Shown here in pieces: positions 58,719-64,000 of a DNA stretch of 64,000 nucleotides. Below the pieces are notes generated by a model. That model made no database searches. It had not been told where the DNA came from and worked only from the letters and a program-made list of their open reading frames with translations. The stretch is from Arthrobacter pascens. GTDB lineage: Bacteria; Actinomycetota; Actinomycetes; Actinomycetales; Micrococcaceae. How positions within the stretch are numbered: position 1 is the first letter of the stretch; every line of letters begins with the position of its first letter. A program made the translations under genes and the position numbers. The stretch lies in the NCBI RefSeq assembly GCF_017052465.1, contig NZ_JAFHKT010000139.1:1-64000 (forward strand), in the 5' to 3' direction.

Positions 58719-61493
58719 ATGTTTCGAATTGTATCCGCAGTTACGGCCGCATTCCTGCTAGTCACGGGGTACGTTGCCGTGGTCCCGCACGACGATGCGT
58801 CCAGCGCGCCGCCCGGACCACACGAGCACATCCCGGTGCTGCCGGCCTCGGAGCCGGCCCAGCCGCCATTGCCACGGGACGGGTGGACGGTTTCGGCCAG
58901 CGACGAAGAGATTACGGGCGAGAACGGCGGGGCCGCCAACGTCCTTGACGGGAACCCCGCCACGTTCTGGCACACCAAGGGGTCCGCGTCTGCTGCCCCG
59001 GTGCCGCATACCCTCACCATCGACACCAAGGTGACGCAAAATATCTCCGGGCTCCGCTATCTCCCACGCGCCGACGTCGAGAACGGCCGGATCGGCAGCT
59101 TCGAGATCACGGTGAGCACGAACGGCACCACATGGGGCGCCCCGGTGGCCCACGGGACCTGGGCGGACAACAGTGCCGAGAAAAGCGTGACGTTCGCGGC
59201 CGTAACGGCGCGCTATGTCCGGCTGCAGACCACAGCCGAGGCCGGCAACCGCGGATCGTGGAGCAGCGCCGCGGAGGTCAACCTGATTGGCCAAAGCGAC
59301 GGCGGCATGATGACCACCCTGGCTGTGAACGGGGCACAGGGATCCTGGGGTCCCACCATCAACTTCCCGATTGTTCCGGTCGCAGCGGCGCTGCTGCCCG
59401 GCAACAAGCTGATGGCCTGGTCCTCCTACTCCGCCACCACCTTCGGTGGCACGAATGGCTACACGCAGACGTCCATCCTGAACCTCGGCACCGGCGCGGT
59501 GACCCGGACCGCCGTGGCCAACACCGCCCATGACATGTTCTGCCCCGGGACCTCGATGCTGCCGGACGGGCGGATCATGGTCAGCGGCGGCAGCAACAGC
59601 ACGAAAACGAGCCTGTACGATCCTGCGGCCAACACCTGGACCCGGGGACCGGCCATGACGATGGGCCGCGGATACCAGTCCAACGTGACCACGTCCACCG
59701 GTGAGGTGTTAACCCTCGGCGGATCATGGTCCGGCCAGGTCGGCAACAAACACGGCGAGCTGTGGTCCGCGGCCGGCGGCTGGCGGGCGCTGCCGAACGT
59801 GCTGTCCGACAATATCCTGACCGACGATCCCGATGGCGAATTCCGTTCCGACAATCACGCCTGGCTGTTTGCCGCCCCTGGCGGCCGGGTGTTCCATGCC
59901 GGGCCGAGCCGGCAGATGAACTGGATCTCCACCACCGGTGCCGGCAGCATCGCCTCGGCCGGCTTGCGGTCCGACAGCGCGGACGCGATGAACGGCGATG
60001 CCGTGATGTACGACATCGGCAAGATCCTCACCGTGGGCGGCGCGCCTGCGTACTCGGGCGTGGCTGCCACGCCGCGGGCCTACACCATCGACATCAACAA
60101 CGGAGCCACCGCGGCCCGGACCGCGGACATGGCCGTCAGCCGGTCGTTCGCGAACGGGGTCGCGCTGCCTGACGGCAAGGTGCTTGTGGTCGGCGGTCAG
60201 GCCACCCCCGTTCCATGGACCGACACCAACGCCAGGATGTCTCCGGAAATCTGGAACCCGGCGACCGGACTGTGGACCACGATGGCTCCGATGGCCATTC
60301 CCCGGACCTATCACAGCGTGGCCCTGCTGCTCCCGGATGCCCGGGTGTTCGTCGGCGGCGGCGGGCTGTGCGAGGGGGACTGCAACACCAACCACCTGGA
60401 CGGAGAGATCTTCACCCCGCCGTACCTGCTGAACGCCGATGGCAGCGCGCGCGTCCGGCCGAGGATCGCGGCTGCACCAACGTTCGCCACACCCGGCAGC
60501 ACGATTGCCGTGACCACCGGGGCGCCGACCACCAAGTTCTCCCTGATGCGGATGAGCACGGTGACCCACACCGTGAACACCGACCAGCGGCGGATACCGC
60601 TGACCGCAACTGCGGTCTCGGGCAACACCGCGTCGCTGAGGTTGCCGTCGGATCGCGGCGTGCTGGTGCCGGGCAACTACATGCTCTTTGCACTGGACGC
60701 CAACGGCGTGCCGAGCGTCGCCTCGACGATCAACATCGGTACCACGCCACCTGCCCCCTCCGGGCCGAGCATCGCCAGTGCCGCTGATACCGTGGCGGCC
60801 GGAGCCGACGGCGTGCTGTGGAACTACCGGGCCACCGGCGCTGGCGGTATCCAGCCGCGGCACATGATCGGCAGCGGCTGGGCCGGCCTGGCTAAGGGGT
60901 ACGTGATCGACTGGAACAGCGACGGCGTCTACGACATCGTCGCCCAGTGGAAGGACGGGCGGCTGAATTACTACCTTGGAAAGCACGGTGGAGGATTCGC
61001 TCCGGCCCAGTCCCTCGGCGGAGGATGGGGCAGTTACCACGTGACGGTCGGCCGCTGGCGCACAGCCGACAAGTACCCTGGCATCCTGGCCTACGACGCG
61101 GCCGGAAGTCTCTGGTACTACGGCAACGGAACCGGAAAAACGTTGTCGCCGCGCACCTACGGCGGAAGCGGATGGCGTGGCCTCTACCTCACCATGGCTG
61201 ACTTCGACCAGAACGGGACGCAGGACCTCCTCGCCAAACGCAGTGACGGCAGCCTCCTGCTGTACCGCTCCAACGGAACCGGTGGCTTCGTCAACCAAAC
61301 CAGGCCTGTGGTCGGCACAGGGTGGAACAGCATCAACAGCATCACCAATGTGGCTGGATTCACCCCCGGAAGTAACGGACTCATCGCCCGGCTCACCGAC
61401 GGCCGGCTAGCCCACTACCCCTACAGCAAGGGGACCTGGGGTACCCGGACCTTCATCAGCGGGGGCTGGGGCCCCTACAACATCTTCCGGTAG
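58719..61493 (+). CDS. Secreted galactose-oxidase-like copper radical oxidase with C-terminal repeat domain
   Basis: 924 residues from the ATG that follows GGAGG by five bases. A signal peptide (about 1-30) is followed by an F5/8-type carbohydrate-binding domain (about 50-195), a Kelch beta-propeller, a DUF1929-like domain (about 585-675), and five C-terminal repeats of about 45-50 residues (FG-GAP/tachylectin-like, e.g. DWNSDGVYDIV, DFDQNGTQDLL). The copper-radical residues of galactose oxidase are all present: Cys275, Tyr319, Trp337, Tyr531, His532, His617. Their spacings (44, 18, 1, 86) equal those of the Fusarium enzyme (228, 272, 290, 495, 496, 581). It probably oxidises a primary alcohol of a sugar or polymer outside the cell, making peroxide. 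Confidence 0.93.
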   Translation: MFRIVSAVTAAFLLVTGYVAVVPHDDASSAPPGPHEHIPVLPASEPAQPPLPRDGWTVSASDEEITGENGGAANVLDGNPATFWHTKGSASAAPVPHTLTIDTKVTQNISGLRYLPRADVENGRIGSFEITVSTNGTTWGAPVAHGTWADNSAEKSVTFAAVTARYVRLQTTAEAGNRGSWSSAAEVNLIGQSDGGMMTTLAVNGAQGSWGPTINFPIVPVAAALLPGNKLMAWSSYSATTFGGTNGYTQTSILNLGTGAVTRTAVANTAHDMFCPGTSMLPDGRIMVSGGSNSTKTSLYDPAANTWTRGPAMTMGRGYQSNVTTSTGEVLTLGGSWSGQVGNKHGELWSAAGGWRALPNVLSDNILTDDPDGEFRSDNHAWLFAAPGGRVFHAGPSRQMNWISTTGAGSIASAGLRSDSADAMNGDAVMYDIGKILTVGGAPAYSGVAATPRAYTIDINNGATAARTADMAVSRSFANGVALPDGKVLVVGGQATPVPWTDTNARMSPEIWNPATGLWTTMAPMAIPRTYHSVALLLPDARVFVGGGGLCEGDCNTNHLDGEIFTPPYLLNADGSARVRPRIAAAPTFATPGSTIAVTTGAPTTKFSLMRMSTVTHTVNTDQRRIPLTATAVSGNTASLRLPSDRGVLVPGNYMLFALDANGVPSVASTINIGTTPPAPSGPSIASAADTVAAGADGVLWNYRATGAGGIQPRHMIGSGWAGLAKGYVIDWNSDGVYDIVAQWKDGRLNYYLGKHGGGFAPAQSLGGGWGSYHVTVGRWRTADKYPGILAYDAAGSLWYYGNGTGKTLSPRTYGGSGWRGLYLTMADFDQNGTQDLLAKRSDGSLLLYRSNGTGGFVNQTRPVVGTGWNSINSITNVAGFTPGSNGLIARLTDGRLAHYPYSKGTWGTRTFISGGWGPYNIFR

Positions 61494-61524
61494 CGCCCCA
61501 GCAAGCGGCCGGACGGCCTGGCAT

Positions 61525-61566
61525 ATGGGCAGGGCCCTGGAGACATTCCTCCAGGGCCCTGCCCAT
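61525..61566. terminator. 18-bp perfect hairpin between convergent genes
   Basis: Arms 61525-61542 and 61549-61566 are perfect inverted copies around a six-base loop. T-runs are lacking on both sides. The position between two gene ends suggests bidirectional termination. Confidence 0.7.
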
Positions 61567-61598
61567 GTCTCTGCCACCGACCTGATGGCTGGGTAGAG

Positions 61599-63512
61599 CT
61601 AGAGCTCCGGGACGGCTTCCTCAGCCACTGCGGTGGCCTCGGCGAACTGCGTCCGGTACAGCTCGGCGTAGCGGCCGTCGGCGGCGAGCAGCGCCGTATG
61701 GGTGCCACGCTCCACGATCGAGCCGTCCTCCACCACGAGGATGACATCGGCGGCGCGGATGGTGGACAGCCGGTGGGCAATCACGACGGCGGTGCGCCCC
61801 TCGAGTGCCGCGCCCAGCGCCGCCTGCACGGCGGCTTCGTTGGTGGAGTCCAGTGCAGCTGTTGCCTCGTCCAGGATGACCACGCGTGGCTGGGCGATCA
61901 GCAGCCGGGCGATGGTGAGGCGCTGGCGCTCCCCGCCGGAGAGCCGGTAGCCGCGTTCCCCCACCACGGTGTCCAGCCCGTCCGGAAGCGACCGGATCAT
62001 GTATTCAAGCCGTGCTTGGCGCAGCACATCCCACATGTCCTCGTCGGTGGCGTCGGGACGCGCCAGCCGCAGGTTGGAGGCGATGGATTCGTGGAAGAGG
62101 TGCCCGTCCTGGGTCACCATCCCGAGGGTGGCGCGCATCGAGTCGAACGTCAGGTCGCGGACGTCCAGCCCTGCTGCGGCACCGCGGCCGCCGAGGCGCA
62201 CGGCGCCGGAGTCGACGTCGTAAAGCCGCGAGAGCAGCTGCGCGATGGTGGATTTCCCCGCCCCGGAGGAGCCCACCAACGCCACGGTCTGCCCCGGTTC
62301 CACCCGGAAGCTGATGCCGTGCAGCACCTCTTCGCCGCCGCGCGTGTCCAGGGTGGAGACTTCCTCCAGCGACGCCAGGGAGACCTTGTCCGCCGAAGGG
62401 TAGGCGAACCGCACATCGTCGAATTCCACGGCGACGGGCCCCGGCGGGACCTCCACGGCGTCCGGCTTTTCCTGGATGAGCGGCTTGAGGTCAAGGATTT
62501 CGAAGACGCGTTCAAAGCTGACGAGAGCGCTCATGATCTCCACGCGGGCGTTGGACAGTGCGGTGAGCGGCGCGTAGAGGCGGGTGAGCAGCAGTGCCAG
62601 CACAACGACGTCGCCCGGTGCGAGCTGGCCTTCGATGGCGAGCCAGCCGCCCAGACCGTACACGAGGGCGAGCGCGAGGGCCGATACCAGCGTCAGCGCG
62701 GTCACGAACGTGAACTGCAGCATCGCGGTCCGCACGCCGATGTCACGGACGCGGCCGGCACGCAGGGCGAACTCGCGGGATTCGTCGGCGGGGCGGCCGA
62801 AGAGCTTGACGAGGGTGGCACCGGGGGCCGAGAAGCGTTCCGTCATCTGGGTGCCCATGGCCGCGTTGTGCTCCGCGGCTTCGCGGCGCAGGTCCGCCAG
62901 CTTGGAGCCCATCCGCCGGGCAGGGATGAGGAAGATGGGCAGCAGGACCATGGCCAGCACGGTGACCAGCCATGAGGTGTTGAGCATGACCACGAGGGTG
63001 AGAATGAGGGCGACGACGTTGCTCACCACCCCGGACAGCGTGCCCGCGAAGGCCGACTGGGCACCGATGACGTCGTTGTTCAGCCGGCTGACGAGGGCGC
63101 CCGTGCGGGTCCGGGTGAAGAAGGCAATGGGCATTTTCTGCACGTGGTCGAACACCCGGGTGCGCAGGTCAACAATGACCCCCTCGCCAATGGTGGAGGA
63201 CAGCCAGCGGCTCACCATGCCCAGCGCCGCTTCGGCGACGGCCACGGCGGCGATCAGCGCCGCCAGGCGGATCACTTCGCCCGTGCCGGCCGCAGCCACG
63301 ATGGCATCAACCACCTGGCCGGCAAGGACCGGTGTTGCCACGGCCAGGAAGGCCATGGCCACCGACACGGCCACGAAGGCGATGAGCTTGCCCCGGTGCG
63401 GCCGGGCGAAGCCCATGACGCGTTTCAGCGTCTCCTTGGAGAACGGCTTGGAGCCGCTCTTGGCCCGAGTGATGTTGTACAGCGAGCGCCAGGCGACGCC
63501 ATCCATGCTCAT
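61599..63512 (-). CDS. ABC exporter (TMD-NBD, type IV)
   Basis: 637 residues: six helices followed by an ATPase with Walker A GSSGAGKST, signature LSGGERQRL, Walker B VVILDEATAALDS and H-loop IAHRLST. All catalytic residues are intact, so a homodimer is possible, unlike the asymmetric pair at 8.8-12.6 kb. The substrate is unknown. Its ATG overlaps the ABC-F stop (63509-63512). Confidence 0.92.
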   Translation of the reverse strand: MSMDGVAWRSLYNITRAKSGSKPFSKETLKRVMGFARPHRGKLIAFVAVSVAMAFLAVATPVLAGQVVDAIVAAAGTGEVIRLAALIAAVAVAEAALGMVSRWLSSTIGEGVIVDLRTRVFDHVQKMPIAFFTRTRTGALVSRLNNDVIGAQSAFAGTLSGVVSNVVALILTLVVMLNTSWLVTVLAMVLLPIFLIPARRMGSKLADLRREAAEHNAAMGTQMTERFSAPGATLVKLFGRPADESREFALRAGRVRDIGVRTAMLQFTFVTALTLVSALALALVYGLGGWLAIEGQLAPGDVVVLALLLTRLYAPLTALSNARVEIMSALVSFERVFEILDLKPLIQEKPDAVEVPPGPVAVEFDDVRFAYPSADKVSLASLEEVSTLDTRGGEEVLHGISFRVEPGQTVALVGSSGAGKSTIAQLLSRLYDVDSGAVRLGGRGAAAGLDVRDLTFDSMRATLGMVTQDGHLFHESIASNLRLARPDATDEDMWDVLRQARLEYMIRSLPDGLDTVVGERGYRLSGGERQRLTIARLLIAQPRVVILDEATAALDSTNEAAVQAALGAALEGRTAVVIAHRLSTIRAADVILVVEDGSIVERGTHTALLAADGRYAELYRTQFAEATAVAEEAVPEL

Positions 63513-64000
63513 TTTTTCTGCTCCATTTTTCCGGTCATGGCTTCAGTGACCACGCCGTTGCCCACGTTCCAGCGCGCATCAAGCCGGACATTCTCCAGGA
63601 GGCGGCGGTCGTGGGTGACCAGCAGGAGCGCGCCCTCGTAGCTCTCCAGGGCTTCCTCCAGCTGTTCGATCGCCGGGAGGTCCAGGTGGTTGGTTGGCTC
63701 GTCCAGGACCAGCAGGTTGACACCGCGGGCCTGCAGCAGGGCCAGGGCGGCACGGGTGCGTTCACCCGGCGAGAGCGAGTCCACGGCGCGGGACGTGTGG
63801 TCGGCCTTGAGGCCGAATTTAGCCAGCAGGGTGCGGACCTCTGCCGGTGTCTGGTCGGCCAGCACAGCTTCGACAGCGTCGCCCAGCTTTAGGTGGCCGG
63901 CCAGCAGCCCGCGGGCCTGGTCGATCTCGCCGACGGCCACCGAGGCCCCTCTGGAGACGTTCCCGGAATCCGGTTCCTGAAGGCCGAGCAGCAGGCGGAG
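63509..64000 (-). CDS. ABC-F ATPase (3' part; continues beyond the window)
   Basis: The last 163 codons of an ABC-F-type protein; the frame is open through the right edge, so the N-terminus is missing. Signature LSPGERTR, Walker B LLVLDEPTNHLD and H-loop LVTHDRRLLENV belong to the C-terminal ATPase domain. ABC-F proteins have no membrane part and act on ribosomes, in translation or in antibiotic protection. It is upstream of and coupled to the exporter gene. Confidence 0.9.
   Translation of the reverse strand, partial: LRLLLGLQEPDSGNVSRGASVAVGEIDQARGLLAGHLKLGDAVEAVLADQTPAEVRTLLAKFGLKADHTSRAVDSLSPGERTRAALALLQARGVNLLVLDEPTNHLDLPAIEQLEEALESYEGALLLVTHDRRLLENVRLDARWNVGNGVVTEAMTGKMEQKK

Overview
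The window is GC-rich, densely coded bacterial chromosome. It looks like a high-GC Gram-positive actinobacterium of the Arthrobacter/Pseudarthrobacter type (Micrococcaceae). The reasons are frequent GTG/TTG starts, several genes with a TAnnnT -10 box lying 6-7 bases before the start codon (leaderless mRNAs), a Corynebacterium-like iol gene set, and a pcrA / sucCD / DUF998 / DUF6314 backbone. The genus call is inference; no 16S gene is present. I saw no phage, transposase, integrase or CRISPR array.

Layout. 0.2-8 kb: Vsr repair endonuclease, a divergent response regulator / histidine kinase pair, a TetR regulator with its palindrome, and an McrBC restriction pair. 8-15 kb: thioesterase, a heterodimeric ABC exporter, and an MFS drug exporter coupled to a MarR regulator with a perfect operator. 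15-20.5 kb: a guanidino-compound cluster made of a ThDP decarboxylase-like enzyme, an agmatinase-family ureohydrolase, an XRE-cupin regulator and a divergent sodium:solute symporter. 20.6-24.3 kb: a small acidic protein, a rubrerythrin-VIT1 metal exporter overlapping a matrixin-like protease, and a LOG-family protein. 24.5-28.5 kb: SDR, MFS and GntR genes of an organic- or sugar-acid type, and a puuD-like amidase.

28.5-48.1 kb is a large myo-inositol catabolic region. A leftward ABC importer plus an iolG-like dehydrogenase diverges from a GntR regulator (IolR-like) and iolB. An inserted MarR/MFS/aldo-keto reductase module follows. Then comes a long leftward operon (iolC, aldolase-like barrel, iolD, iolA, iolE, iolG, iolH, iolT). 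A tautomerase gene sits behind it under its own copy of the same operator. A 13-base motif (TTTGTCCTGACAT) occurs identically at two of these promoters and in a variant form at iolC, so they appear to form one regulon.

48.2-64 kb: an ArsR/AHSA1 pair preceded by four 13-bp direct repeats, sucCD, a lipoprotein, pcrA, an inositol-monophosphatase-family phosphatase, two membrane proteins, tRNA-Arg(CCT) butted against a DUF6314 gene and a NUDIX gene, a secreted galactose-oxidase-like protein with all copper ligands at canonical spacing, and an ABC exporter followed by an ABC-F gene that runs off the window.

The points most worth a second look are the galactose oxidase fused to a repeat domain, the tautomerase and aldolase-like barrel in the inositol regulon, the ArsR iterons, the McrC active-site substitution, a dispersed small repeat whose flanking arms co-vary, and the tRNA-processed or leaderless transcripts.
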